DNA of 36,743 nucleotides from Muribaculaceae bacterium (GTDB lineage: Bacteria > Bacteroidota > Bacteroidia > Bacteroidales > Muribaculaceae): the NCBI GenBank assembly GCA_017962765.1, contig JAGCUP010000179.1:1-36743 (forward strand). The letters are read 5' to 3'. A program made the position numbers and the translations under genes. The notes under the pieces were generated by a model that was given only the letters and a program-made list of their open reading frames with translations, made no database searches and was not told the origin of the DNA. This document shows positions 1-9,492 of the stretch, in pieces (the first letter of the stretch is position 1; each line of letters opens with the position of its first letter).

Positions 1-362
1 ACCCCGTCAAGGTAAGCCTTGCAGTCGTCAAGTTCGTAGAGGAACTCACTGATGTTGTCACGCACTTTCCACTTGCCGTTCGACACCATTTTCAGTGTGC
101 CGCCCGGGTAGGTGGCCGTGACGGTCTCGACGAGCGTTCCATCCTCGTTGAAGTCGTAAGTGTTGTTGGTTGGCGTGCCATCGTTGTCTTCGTAGGAGTA
201 ACTCCAAGTTCCGACGATGTCTCTGGTCGCTTGTTCATCGGGTGTGAGCGCAACCTCTTCTTCTTCGTCCTCCGTGTCGGAGGTCTGATGTTTAATGTTT
301 TGTGTACAGCCCATTAGCAGGAGTGATGTCGCTGCTAAGAGGGCAAGGAAAGATTTTTTCAT
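1..362 (-). CDS. Calycin-like lipoprotein, C-terminus beyond window edge
   Basis: The reading frame is open from the start codon at 362 to base 1, so the 3' end lies outside the window. The N-terminus is a lipoprotein signal: MKKSFLALLAATSLLLMGC, with lipobox LMGC and an acidic stretch (DTEDEEEEV) soon after the cysteine. The mature part contains IVGTWSYSYED, a repeated beta-strand pattern and, near the edge, EFLYELDDCKAYLDG. The same order and motifs occur in the complete lipoprotein at 1729-2208 (IGTWETSYTDD and EFMYDLDECKAYADG), so the two are paralogues. The GTW opening is typical of lipocalin/calycin-like lipoproteins of Bacteroidales; ligand and role are unknown. It starts 31 bp after the YciO-like gene and is probably co-transcribed with it. 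Confidence 0.8.
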   Translation of the reverse strand, partial: MKKSFLALLAATSLLLMGCTQNIKHQTSDTEDEEEEVALTPDEQATRDIVGTWSYSYEDNDGTPTNNTYDFNEDGTLVETVTATYPGGTLKMVSNGKWKVRDNISEFLYELDDCKAYLDG

Positions 363-393
363 TGTGGATTGTTTTTTATTGGGATGAAAAAGG

Positions 394-999
394 TTATTCT
401 TCGAAGATGCCGGCGCCCTGGCGCACCACCTCGGGGGCTCCACTCGTGCAGTCAACCACTGTCGAGGGGACGAGGTGGCCGCGTCCACTGTCGATAACGA
501 TATCCACGTTTTCGGCGTAGGTCTCGGCGATGAGTTCGGGCTCGCAGCGGTAGTCCTCGTCACTGCCCTCGACGCTGGTCGAGAGGATGGGGTGTCCCAG
601 TTGCTCGACGATGGCGACGGCGATTTTGTTGTCGGGGATGCGTATGCCCACTGTGCGTCGTCCCTTAAAGGCCTTGGGTAACTTGCTGAGTGCAGGAAGC
701 AGGAAGGTGAAAGGCCCTGGCAGGTGGTTTTTGAGCATCTTGAACTGGCGGTTGTCGAACTTGGCGTAGTCGCTTACGTCGGCTATTGAGGCGCATACGA
801 TAGAGAGGTTGGTCTTGGCGCTCTTCATAGCCTTGAGGGCGCAGATACGCTCGATGGCCTGGTTGTTGAGTGCGTCGCAACCGATGGCGTACATTGTGTC
901 GGTGGGGTAGATGACGATGCCGCCGTCGCGCAGGGTCTCGACCACCTCGTCGAGGTGTCGGCCGTTGATGTTGTCTTCGATGATGGGTAATACTTTCAT
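394..999 (-). CDS. YciO/TsaC (Sua5-YrdC) family protein
   Basis: A 201-residue single-domain YrdC-fold protein. Proteins annotated TsaC make threonylcarbamoyl-AMP from threonine, bicarbonate and ATP for tRNA t6A37. Visible family features are IVIYPTDTMYAIGCDA near residues 28-43, the LPGPFTFLLPA segment, GIRIPDN, HPILSTS and the end STVVDCTSGAPEVVRQG. The segment after the first motif (ALKAMKSAKTNLSIVC, then FDNRQFKMLKNHLPGP) looks more like the YciO branch than canonical TsaC, where a KxR pair is expected; here the second basic residue is not evident. Family membership is certain, the t6A activity is inferred. It lies 41 bp downstream of the B3/B4 gene on the same strand. Confidence 0.88.
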   Translation of the reverse strand: MKVLPIIEDNINGRHLDEVVETLRDGGIVIYPTDTMYAIGCDALNNQAIERICALKAMKSAKTNLSIVCASIADVSDYAKFDNRQFKMLKNHLPGPFTFLLPALSKLPKAFKGRRTVGIRIPDNKIAVAIVEQLGHPILSTSVEGSDEDYRCEPELIAETYAENVDIVIDSGRGHLVPSTVVDCTSGAPEVVRQGAGIFEE

Positions 1000-1040
1000 T
1001 CTTTAATTAGTAAACAAATTAGCGAGCTAATTGGTTGGGG

Positions 1041-1712
1041 CTAAAAGGTGTTGACTATTGCGGTTTCTACCTCGGTGGCTTGGGCATAACGCTCGAGCAG
1101 CGACACAGTCCACGTGACGGCCTCTTCGAGGGGCATCTCTTTGCCGAAGGCGTTGATGTTGATTTGGACGTGCGTGGTAGCCTCGGTGAACTTGGTGCGT
1201 TCCTCGTCGCTGGTGGGCGTGGCAATGCCTCCGATGGCGTCGCGATAGACGGGCATTCCGGCAATGTTGAGCGGGCCGCGTCCTATACCGTTGTAGATTT
1301 CTCCCTCGTGGCCCACGCCCAAGTGGAGGGTGTCGCCTACGATTTTGTCGGCATCGAGACCGCTGATGGGATATCCGCTGACGATTGACACCAAATTGAC
1401 CACGTCGATGAGCGTCGTGAGCCGGTACAGCCCCAGGCCGCGCACGATGCGGCGGCAGAGTGCCTCGCTGGCCACACGGTAGCGTCCCGGGTCCTTGCCC
1501 AGCGACTTGTAGAGGCGTCGCGTGGCGGCGATGGCTGGTCGCTGGTTGATGGCCAGCAGCTCATAGTCGCGCGCCACATCGGCCGCCGCCCGCTCGAGCT
1601 CGGCCCACAGCTCGTCGCAGGTAGGCGCATTGACCACGGTGGCGCGCACCAGCCCTATTTTGGGCTTCGGGCACGCCGCCGTGATTCGTGGGTCAACTGT
1701 GAGGTTCAACAT
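1041..1712 (-). CDS. B3/B4 tRNA-binding-domain protein (PheT-like domain)
   Basis: A 223-residue stand-alone B3/B4 domain, the fold found in the editing region of the phenylalanyl-tRNA synthetase beta chain. Family features seen are RPAIAATRRLYKSLGKDPGRYR around residues 58-79, SEALCRRIVRGLGLY, LIDVVNLVSIVSGYPISGLDADKI and a late GGIATPTSDEERTKFTEATT. No synthetase catalytic or anticodon-binding parts are present. Stand-alone members are widespread and mostly uncharacterised; a role in clearing mischarged tRNA is often suggested but cannot be read from this sequence. It is the second gene of the minus-strand run, 16 bp after the lipoprotein gene. Its association with a YciO/TsaC gene gives the pair a tRNA-related flavour. 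Confidence 0.82.
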   Translation of the reverse strand: MLNLTVDPRITAACPKPKIGLVRATVVNAPTCDELWAELERAAADVARDYELLAINQRPAIAATRRLYKSLGKDPGRYRVASEALCRRIVRGLGLYRLTTLIDVVNLVSIVSGYPISGLDADKIVGDTLHLGVGHEGEIYNGIGRGPLNIAGMPVYRDAIGGIATPTSDEERTKFTEATTHVQININAFGKEMPLEEAVTWTVSLLERYAQATEVETAIVNTF

Positions 1713-1728
1713 TGTGCTATCGTCGCGA

Positions 1729-2208
1729 TTACTGCTTGGTGTAAGTGAGCTCGTCCTGGTCGCTGGTGCTCAGCACGAGAGTTTTTTGATCGACTTTTAC
1801 AATCTTGAAGCCGTATACGTTGTTTTCTTTGCGGAATTCATTCGTTTTGTCGTTTTCCTTGCGATTGTCGTTAACCAGGCTTTCGGTCAATGACTCGTCA
1901 AACTCGCCATCGGCATAAGCTTTACATTCGTCCAGGTCATACATGAATTCAACTACTCCGTTTTTAACCTTGAAGGTACCCGGCGACACCAGTTTGAGCG
2001 TTCCTTCAGGGAATTGAATCTCAACCACTTCTTCAAAGGTGTTGTCGTTGTTGAAGGTGTAGGACGAGGTGGCAGGGTAGCTGTCATCGGTGTAACTGGT
2101 TTCCCAAGTGCCGATGAGTTGTTTTTCCCTGTTGAGCGCGTCGCATGAGGTGAGGGCGGTGGCGAAGAGAGCCACGAGCATCACTAGTAAAAGGTTTGTT
2201 TTTTTCAT
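1729..2208 (-). CDS. Calycin-like lipoprotein
   Basis: A 159-residue protein with lipoprotein signal MKKTNLLLVMLVALFATALTSC (lipobox LTSC at residues 19-22). The mature domain starts with LIGTWETSYTDD and shows alternating beta strands (SSYTFNNDNTFEE, GTLKLVSPGTFKV, VVEFMYDLDECKAY, VYGFKIVKVDQKTLVLS), as in small lipocalin-like Bacteroidales lipoproteins. It is paralogous to the partial gene at the left edge. It is the first gene of the minus-strand run, directly behind a good Bacteroidetes promoter at 2252-2282, giving a leader of about 40 nt. Ligand unknown; expected to be anchored to the periplasmic or outer face of a membrane. Confidence 0.8.
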   Translation of the reverse strand: MKKTNLLLVMLVALFATALTSCDALNREKQLIGTWETSYTDDSYPATSSYTFNNDNTFEEVVEIQFPEGTLKLVSPGTFKVKNGVVEFMYDLDECKAYADGEFDESLTESLVNDNRKENDKTNEFRKENNVYGFKIVKVDQKTLVLSTSDQDELTYTKQ

Positions 2209-2251
2209 AACGATTTTATTGTTTAGAGGGTTAAAAATTTCAAATAGTGTG

Positions 2252-2282
2252 CAAATTTAGCAAATTGTTTCAATTCTCGCAA
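2252..2282 (-). promoter_or_regulatory. Bacteroidetes promoter for the 2208-to-1 operon
   Basis: Read on the minus strand: TTG (2282-2280), 20-bp spacer, TAAATTTG (2259-2252). This matches the Bacteroidetes -33/-7 consensus exactly and predicts a start near 2247, about 40 nt before the lipoprotein start codon. Confidence 0.75.
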
Positions 2283-2356
2283 CCTAAAATGAGGCAAGAT
2301 ACAATAAAAAGCCGTGATTTGAGTTATTAAATGTGTTAACCGACACAAGAAAATAT

Positions 2357-3559
2357 ATGAACTATCTCAAACGTATATCATTAGTGGCCGTCGTGCTGCT
2401 CGCCTCGGGCGTGGTGGCATGGGCCGATGACAGTGACCTCAAGAACGCCGAGTTCAACCCCGTCACCACGGGTGTGACATCGCTCAGCATCACCCCCGAC
2501 GCGCGCGGCGCCTCGATGGGCGACCAGGGCGCGGCCACCGACCCCGACGTGAACTCACAATATTGGAACCCGTCGAAATATGCCTTCGCCTATAGCCGCG
2601 CGGGCGTGTCGCTGTCCTACACGCCGTGGTTGCGCAAGTTAGTCAACGACATTTTCCTGGCCGACTTGTCGGGTTATTGGAAAATCGGTAGCCAAGACAA
2701 CCAGGCGGTGAGTGCCTCGATGCGCTACTTCTCGCTGGGCGAGGTGCAGACGACCGACGGCTCGGGCGCCACGCTGTCGAGTATCAACCCGTTTGAGATG
2801 GCCTTCGACGTGGGCTACTCGCGCAAGTTGAGTGAGAAGTTCTCGATGGGCGTGGCCCTGCGCTATATCTATAGCGACTTGGGCTACAGCAGCTATGCCG
2901 ATGGCGCTGGTGACGTGAAAGGCGCGAGCGCCTTTGCCGCCGACATCAGTGGCTACTTCGTCACCTATCCCATGGTGGGCCGCAACGAGTGCCAGTGGGC
3001 GCTTGGTTTCAACTTGAGCAATATCGGCTCAAAGGTGAGCTACGACAACGGCAACGAGCCGGCATTCCTTCCCGCCAACCTCAAGTTGGGTACGAGCTTC
3101 ACTTTCCCGCTTGCCGACTACCACAACCTCACGCTCAGTGCCGAGGCCAACAAATTGATGGTGCCCCTCAAGCCGCGCTTGAGCGACTTCGACGGCAACA
3201 ACGAGGAGTATGAGCAGGCTTTGCAGGCCTGGAAGGACCAGTCGTCGATTTCGGGCATCTTCAAGTCGTTCCACGATGCTCCGGGCGGCTTCAAAGAGGA
3301 GTTGCGCGAGATTATGCTGTCGGTGGGTGCCGAGTACAACTACAACCAGCAGTTCTTCCTGCGTGCGGGCTACTTCCACGAGAACAAGTACAAGGGCAAC
3401 CGCCAGTATTTTGGTCTGGGTGCCGGCTTCTCGCTGAGCGTGCTGCGCCTCGATGCTTCCTACATGATTGCCACGGCGCAGAATAGCCCACTGGACCAGA
3501 CGCTGAGGTTCACCCTGTCGTTTGACATGGATGGCATCAAGGGCCTCTTTAACAGGTAA
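2357..3559 (+). CDS. porV: Type IX secretion outer-membrane protein PorV (LptO)
   Basis: PorV is the outer-membrane beta-barrel that carries T9SS cargo to the PorU sortase at the cell surface. The ATG at 2357 is chosen because it gives a clean signal peptide, MNYLKRISLVAVVLLASGVVAWA, cut before DDSD; the upstream ATG at 2333 would add eight polar residues ahead of it. The mature protein (400 residues with signal) opens with TGVTSLSITPDARGASMGDQG and DVNSQYWNPSKYAF, both hallmarks of PorV, followed by FadL-type beta strands and a C-terminal strand pattern ending TLRFTLSFDMDGI. ispF follows after 5 bp. porU, often next to porV, is not here; upstream is a divergent lipoprotein operon. Two T9SS-tailed proteins occur further along the window. 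Confidence 0.88.
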   Translation: MNYLKRISLVAVVLLASGVVAWADDSDLKNAEFNPVTTGVTSLSITPDARGASMGDQGAATDPDVNSQYWNPSKYAFAYSRAGVSLSYTPWLRKLVNDIFLADLSGYWKIGSQDNQAVSASMRYFSLGEVQTTDGSGATLSSINPFEMAFDVGYSRKLSEKFSMGVALRYIYSDLGYSSYADGAGDVKGASAFAADISGYFVTYPMVGRNECQWALGFNLSNIGSKVSYDNGNEPAFLPANLKLGTSFTFPLADYHNLTLSAEANKLMVPLKPRLSDFDGNNEEYEQALQAWKDQSSISGIFKSFHDAPGGFKEELREIMLSVGAEYNYNQQFFLRAGYFHENKYKGNRQYFGLGAGFSLSVLRLDASYMIATAQNSPLDQTLRFTLSFDMDGIKGLFNR

Positions 3560-3564
3560 AAGCG

Positions 3565-4041
3565 ATGCGCGTAGGCCTCGGATTTGACGTGCACCGCCTC
3601 GTGCCCGACCGCGAGTTGTGGTTGGGCGGTGTGAAAATCGACTACCACTTGGGGTTGCTGGGACACAGCGATGCCGATGTTGCTATCCACGCCCTGTGCG
3701 ATGCCCTGCTGGGCGCCGCCGCGCTGCGTGACATTGGCTACCATTTCCCTGACACCGACCCACGCTATAAGGGCATCGATAGCCGCGTGCTGCTGACCCA
3801 CGTAGTGGCGCTGTTGCGCGAGAAGGGCTACCGCTTGGTGAACTGCGACCTCACCATCATGGCCGAGCAACCCAAAATCAACCCGCACGTGCCCGCCATG
3901 GTGGCAGCACTCGCGCAAGCCATGGGCTGTGACGAGGGCCAAATCTCAATCAAGGCCACAACCACCGAGCGTCTTGGCTTCACCGGCCGTGGCGAGGGCA
4001 TCGCTGCGCAGGCCGTAGCCCTGATTGACACGCTCAGGTAA
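3565..4041 (+). CDS. ispF: 2-C-methyl-D-erythritol 2,4-cyclodiphosphate synthase
   Basis: IspF converts CDP-methylerythritol 2-phosphate to the cyclic diphosphate in the MEP isoprenoid pathway. The 158 residues match the usual length. Zinc ligands are visible as D8, H10 (GFDVHR) and H42 (DVAIHALCDALLGA). LLGHSDADV at residues 31-39, the DIGYHFPDTDP segment near 57-66 and the C-terminal ISIKATTTERLGFTGRGEG segment complete the family pattern. It starts 5 bp after porV and is almost certainly translated from the same mRNA. Confidence 0.97.
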   Translation: MRVGLGFDVHRLVPDRELWLGGVKIDYHLGLLGHSDADVAIHALCDALLGAAALRDIGYHFPDTDPRYKGIDSRVLLTHVVALLREKGYRLVNCDLTIMAEQPKINPHVPAMVAALAQAMGCDEGQISIKATTTERLGFTGRGEGIAAQAVALIDTLR

Positions 4042-4089
4042 GGGCAACAAATAAGCACTGAATTCTAGAATAGAACCGAAGAATGTTAT

Positions 4090-4112
4090 GATGTAGGATT
4101 ATTACATCTGTT
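4090..4112 (+). terminator. Weak hairpin after ispF
   Basis: GATGTA (4090-4095) can pair with TACATC (4103-4108), followed by TGTTTT. The stem is only 6 bp and the U tract is interrupted, so this is a tentative terminator for porV-ispF. Confidence 0.3.
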
Positions 4113-4157
4113 TTCGTCGTTATGGAACAGGGCGAAAGCGGTTTTTTGGTTCAAAAG

Positions 4158-4188
4158 TTGTGTAAGTGAAAAATAATCACTACCTTTG
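4158..4188 (+). promoter_or_regulatory. Bacteroidetes promoter for greA
   Basis: TTG at 4158-4160, 20-bp spacer, TACCTTTG at 4181-4188: an exact -33/-7 match. Predicted start near 4193, leaving a leader of roughly 95 nt before the greA ATG. Confidence 0.75.
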
Positions 4189-4286
4189 CAGTGCTGATTA
4201 CATAATGAAGACTATCGAGGAATCCCGGCGCAGTTGCTGTGGTTCTTCAGTTTTTTAATGATAAAAATAACTAATTAAATATTTCT

Positions 4287-4757
4287 ATGGCAATACGTTA
4301 CATGACCCAAGAGGGTTACAACAAGAAGATGGCCGAACTGGCCCATCTCGAGAATGTGGAGCGTCCCGACGTGGTAAGGGCCATCGTCGAGGCGCGCGAG
4401 AAAGGTGACTTGAGCGAGAACGCCGAGTATGACGCGGCGCGCGAGCGCCAGGGCCTGCTCGAGGCTAAGATTGCCGAACTCAAGAACCTTATCGCCGGCG
4501 CGCGCATCATTGATGCGAGCAAGATTAACACCGACGAGGTGCAGCTCATGAACAAGGTCACCATCAAGAACCTCAAGAACGGCGCCGTTATGACTTACAC
4601 CATCGTGGGCGACACCGAAGCCAATATGCGCGAGGGCAAAATTTCTATTTCCACGCCTATCGCCAAGGGTCTCATGGGCCACAAGGTAGGCGACGTGGTC
4701 GAGGTGACAGTGCCGGCTGGTGCCATGCAGTTCGAGATTGTGGAAATTGCCATTTGA
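4287..4757 (+). CDS. greA: Transcription elongation factor GreA
   Basis: GreA binds the secondary channel of RNA polymerase and stimulates cleavage of backtracked transcripts. The 156 residues match the family. The N-terminal coiled coil (about residues 1-75) carries YMTQEGYNKKMAELAHLE, the tip motif DLSENAEYDAARERQG with the acidic residues needed for cleavage, and EAKIAELKNLIAGARII. The C-terminal FKBP-like half has VTIKNLKNGAVMTYTIVGDTEA and SPIAKGLMG-like ISTPIAKGLMGHKVGD. The HIT gene follows after 24 bp. Confidence 0.96.
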   Translation: MAIRYMTQEGYNKKMAELAHLENVERPDVVRAIVEAREKGDLSENAEYDAARERQGLLEAKIAELKNLIAGARIIDASKINTDEVQLMNKVTIKNLKNGAVMTYTIVGDTEANMREGKISISTPIAKGLMGHKVGDVVEVTVPAGAMQFEIVEIAI

Positions 4758-4781
4758 CAACCCATTAACTCCATTCGCACT

Positions 4782-5174
4782 ATGACTATTTTCAGTAAAA
4801 TCGCTGCTGGTGAGATTCCCAGCTATAAAGTGGCCGAGGACGAGAACTACTACGCATTCCTCGACATCAACCCCGTGGTGGAGGGTCACACCCTCGTGAT
4901 TCCCAAGAAGGAGGTCGATTACATCTTTGACCTTGAGCAAAACGACTACGCCGGACTGTGGGCTTTTGCCCATAAGGTGGCCGCCGCCATTAAGGAGGTG
5001 ATGCCGTGCCAGCGTGTGGGCGTGGCCGTGATGGGCATGGAGGTACCTCACGCCCACATCCACCTGCTGCCTATCAACAGCGAACGCGACATGAACTTCT
5101 TTAAGCCGCACCTCAAGCTGGAGGCTGCGCGTATGCAGCAAATCGCCGACGCTATCGCTGCTGTGGTGAAATAA
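4782..5174 (+). CDS. HIT (histidine triad) family protein
   Basis: A 130-residue HINT-like nucleotide-binding protein. It has the opening IFSKIAAGEIPSYKVAED, the strand FLDINPVVEGHTLVIPK (residues 26-42), and the active-site triad HxHxH at residues 90-94 (VPHAHIHLLP). Family members hydrolyse nucleoside phosphoramidates or dinucleoside polyphosphates; the substrate here is unknown. It lies 24 bp after greA and 14 bp before the radical SAM gene, so the three probably form one transcript. Confidence 0.93.
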   Translation: MTIFSKIAAGEIPSYKVAEDENYYAFLDINPVVEGHTLVIPKKEVDYIFDLEQNDYAGLWAFAHKVAAAIKEVMPCQRVGVAVMGMEVPHAHIHLLPINSERDMNFFKPHLKLEAARMQQIADAIAAVVK

Positions 5175-5188
5175 CTTTTGCCCTGGCT

Positions 5189-5968
5189 ATGCAAACTGTT
5201 CTCTTCCACAGCACTATCTTCGGCCCACTGAAGAGCCGACGACTTGGCAACTCGCTGGGCATTAACTTGATGCCTAACGATGGTAAACTTTGTTCGTTCG
5301 ACTGCCTATACTGCGAAGCCGGATACAACGCTCAGGGTGTGGGCACCAGCGGCGTGGCCACGCGCAACGCTGTCAAGCAGCAGCTCAAACGACGCCTTGA
5401 AGAACTGAGCGCCGCAGGCGAGAAACTCGATTCCATCACTTTTTCGGGCAATGGGGAACCCACGCTGCACCCCGACTTTAAGGACATCGTGGGCGACGTG
5501 GTGCGTTTGCGCAACCGTTACTTCCCGCAGGCGAAGGTCACCGTGTTATCGAATGCCACGATGGCTGCCAAGCCCAATGTGCGCAAGGCCCTGAAGATGG
5601 TCGACAACAATGTGCTCAAGTTCGACAGCGCCGTGGCCGCCACTATGCTGGCACTGAACCGTCCGGTGTCGCCCAACGTCATCCCCGAGGGCTTGCTCAT
5701 GGACCTTGACGCCTACCGCGGCAAGTGCATCATTCAGACGATGTTTGTGCGCGGCACCCACGAAGGCCGAATCATTGACAACACCACCGATGCCGAGGTC
5801 GATGCCCTTATCAACGCTTATCTGCGCCTTGAGCCGACTCTAATTCAGGTCTATACCATTGACCGTCCCACGCCCGAGACCTCGTTGGAGCGTGTGCCGG
5901 CCGACGAGTTGCAGCGCATCGCGCGCCGCATCGAGGCCGAGGGTCTCACCGTTCAGGTGAACGCTTAA
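5189..5968 (+). CDS. Radical SAM protein, COG0731-like
   Basis: A 259-residue radical SAM enzyme. The 4Fe-4S/SAM motif is Cx3Cx2C at C35, C39 and C42 (LCSFDCLYCEAG). The GNGEP motif that contacts SAM is visible as SFSGNGEPTLHP-like ITFSGNGEPTLHPDF near residues 84-97. The opening FGPLKSRRLGNSLGINLMP is typical of the uncharacterised bacterial group related to wybutosine-pathway radical SAM proteins. Bacteria do not make wybutosine, so the substrate is unknown. It shares an operon with greA and the HIT gene. Confidence 0.88.
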   Translation: MQTVLFHSTIFGPLKSRRLGNSLGINLMPNDGKLCSFDCLYCEAGYNAQGVGTSGVATRNAVKQQLKRRLEELSAAGEKLDSITFSGNGEPTLHPDFKDIVGDVVRLRNRYFPQAKVTVLSNATMAAKPNVRKALKMVDNNVLKFDSAVAATMLALNRPVSPNVIPEGLLMDLDAYRGKCIIQTMFVRGTHEGRIIDNTTDAEVDALINAYLRLEPTLIQVYTIDRPTPETSLERVPADELQRIARRIEAEGLTVQVNA

Positions 5969-6003
5969 GCCCCCATGCATTTTTGAGGAAACCTTATCAT
6001 TAG

Positions 6004-6030
6004 CGGCGTCCATTGGGGCGCCGTTAATTT
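6004..6030 (+). terminator. Hairpin after the greA operon
   Basis: CGGCGTCC (6004-6011), loop ATTG, GGGCGCCG (6016-6023) with one G-U type pair, followed by TTAATTT. Short stem and weak U tract, but well placed 36 bp after the radical SAM stop codon. Confidence 0.5.
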
Positions 6031-6077
6031 CAAATGCGTGTATCATTGGCGTGTCTCGACGATTTTCGGCTTAAAAT

Positions 6078-6108
6078 TTGCCTGTTGGCATAAATTTGCT
6101 TACATTTG
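6078..6108 (+). promoter_or_regulatory. Bacteroidetes promoter for the glutamine synthetase gene
   Basis: TTG at 6078-6080, 20-bp spacer, TACATTTG at 6101-6108. Start expected near 6113, about 43 nt ahead of the ATG at 6156. A second -7-like box, TAAATTTG, lies at 6091-6098. Confidence 0.72.
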
Positions 6109-6155
6109 CGCACAATTAACATAACCTCAAACCAAAAACTATTCTCACCATCCCA

Positions 6156-7661
6156 ATGGAAGACAAGAAACTCATGTTGAACGCCAACCCCGTTGTGGCG
6201 TTCCTTCAAAAGCCGGCAAGCGAGTTCACGCGTGCTGACATCATCCGTTTCGTAATCGAAACCGACATCAAGATTATCAACTTCATGTATCCCGGCGGCG
6301 ACGGCAAGCTCAAAACGCTCAATTTCGTGATTAACGACCTGGACTACTTGGAGACGCTTCTCACCTGTGGAGAGCGTGTCGACGGCTCCAGCCTGTTCTC
6401 GTTCATCGAGGCCGGCAGCAGCGACCTCTACGTGTTGCCGCGATACTGCACGGCATTCGTTGATCCCTTCGCCGAGATTCCTACGCTTTGCCTGTTGTGC
6501 CAGTATTTCGACAAGGACGGCAACCCGCTGGCAAGTTCGCCCGAACAGACGCTACGCAAGGCGTGCACGGCGTTCCGCGAAGTCACTGGCATGGAGTTCC
6601 ATGCCATGGGCGAGCTGGAGTACTACGTAATTTTCGAGAACGATGATATGTTCCCAGCCATCGACCAGCGCGGCTACCACGAGAGTGCACCTTATGCCAA
6701 GGCCAACAACTTCCGCACCCTGTGCATGAAATATATCGCGCAAACCGGCGGACAAATCAAATATGGCCACAGCGAGGTGGGTAACTTTGTGCAGGACGGC
6801 AAAATCTATGAGCAGAACGAAATCGAGTTCTTACCTGTGCCCGCCGAGCAAGCCGCCGACCAGCTCATGGTCGCAAAATGGGTAATCCGTAACTTGGCTT
6901 ACGAAGAGGGCCTCAACGTCACCTTCGCCCCGAAGATTACTGTGGGCAAGGCTGGTAGTGGTCTGCACATCCACATGCGCATGATGAAAGACGGCCGTAA
7001 CATGATGATTAAGGACGGCCGTCTCACCGACGACGCCCGTCGCATGATTGCCGGCATGATGGACGTGGCTCCCGCCATCACCGCTTTCGGCAACAAGAAC
7101 CCCATGGCTTATTTCCGCCTGGTGCCCCACCAGGAGGCGCCCACCAATGTGTGCTGGGGCGACCGCAACCGATCGGTGCTCGTGCGTGTGCCCCTGGGAT
7201 GGACCTCGGGCGTAGATATGTGCGAGCTCGCTAACCCGCTCGAGCATCAGGCCGACTACGATACCACCATCAAGCAGACTGTGGAGATGCGTTCGCCCGA
7301 CGGCTCGGCCGACCTCTACCAGCTCATCGCTGGCCTCTGCGTGGCTTGCCGCCACGGCTTCGAGATGGAGAACGCCCTCGAAGTGGCCGAGAAGACCTAT
7401 GTCAACGTCAATATACACGAGAAGGCCAACGAGGACCGGCTCGCGCAACTCGACACCCTGCCCGACAGTTGCGCCGCCAGTGCCGACTGCCTCGAAAAAT
7501 ACCGTGCCGTGTTCGAGGAGCGCGGCGTGTTCAGCCCCGCGATGATTGATGGCATCATCAAGAACCTGCGTAGTTTCAACGACCGCACCCTGCGTCGCGA
7601 CATCCAGGACAACCACAAGGAAATCCAGCGCCTCGTCGACCGCTACTTCCACTGCGGCTGA
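6156..7661 (+). CDS. Glutamine synthetase, type I-like
   Basis: Glutamine synthetase joins ammonia to glutamate using ATP. The 501-residue protein has the N-terminal beta-grasp domain (NFMYPGGDGKLKTLNFVI, DGSSLFSF) and the catalytic domain with MGELEYYVIF, the ammonium/glutamate loop GKAGSGLHIHM, NPMAYFRLVPHQEAPTNVCW followed by GDRNRSVLVRVP, and VEMRSPDGSADLYQLIAGL. It is far shorter than type III enzymes (about 700 residues). The adenylylation-site sequence NLYDLP of enteric GlnA is absent: the corresponding region reads EDRLAQLDTLPDSC. Control by adenylylation is therefore unlikely. It is a single-gene unit with its own promoter and a strong terminator. Confidence 0.93.
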   Translation: MEDKKLMLNANPVVAFLQKPASEFTRADIIRFVIETDIKIINFMYPGGDGKLKTLNFVINDLDYLETLLTCGERVDGSSLFSFIEAGSSDLYVLPRYCTAFVDPFAEIPTLCLLCQYFDKDGNPLASSPEQTLRKACTAFREVTGMEFHAMGELEYYVIFENDDMFPAIDQRGYHESAPYAKANNFRTLCMKYIAQTGGQIKYGHSEVGNFVQDGKIYEQNEIEFLPVPAEQAADQLMVAKWVIRNLAYEEGLNVTFAPKITVGKAGSGLHIHMRMMKDGRNMMIKDGRLTDDARRMIAGMMDVAPAITAFGNKNPMAYFRLVPHQEAPTNVCWGDRNRSVLVRVPLGWTSGVDMCELANPLEHQADYDTTIKQTVEMRSPDGSADLYQLIAGLCVACRHGFEMENALEVAEKTYVNVNIHEKANEDRLAQLDTLPDSCAASADCLEKYRAVFEERGVFSPAMIDGIIKNLRSFNDRTLRRDIQDNHKEIQRLVDRYFHCG

Positions 7662-7689
7662 CGTGTAATCGCTCGGCATAACCTCTCAT

Positions 7690-7725
7690 CACCTCCCGCT
7701 GGCTCCAGCGCGGAGGTGTTTTTTT
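7690..7725 (+). terminator. Intrinsic terminator of the glutamine synthetase gene
   Basis: CACCTCC plus CGC pair with GCG plus GGAGGTG (7690-7718), followed by seven T residues (7719-7725). A textbook Rho-independent terminator 28 bp after the stop codon. Confidence 0.88.
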
Positions 7726-7768
7726 AAATAATAAGGTGCAAAGTGGCGTTATTTCGCGAAAAATGCTT

Positions 7769-7776
7769 ATCTTTGT
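7769..7776 (+). promoter_or_regulatory. -7 element of the pyrG-yidC promoter
   Basis: TATCTTTG at 7769-7776 is a perfect Bacteroidetes -7 box. No exact TTG is found 19-21 bp upstream. The leader to the GTG start would be about 28 nt. Confidence 0.6.
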
Positions 7777-7778
7777 AG

Positions 7779-9431
<1,653 letters not shown>

Positions 9432-9492
9432 TCACCCATCTCTCCCCTAAACAATCACATTCAGCACTAAACACCGAACGTAATAAGAAGAA

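Noticed and set aside
4275..5141. A 288-codon minus-strand frame
   Set aside because: Spans the reverse complement of both greA and the HIT gene, which are unmistakable.
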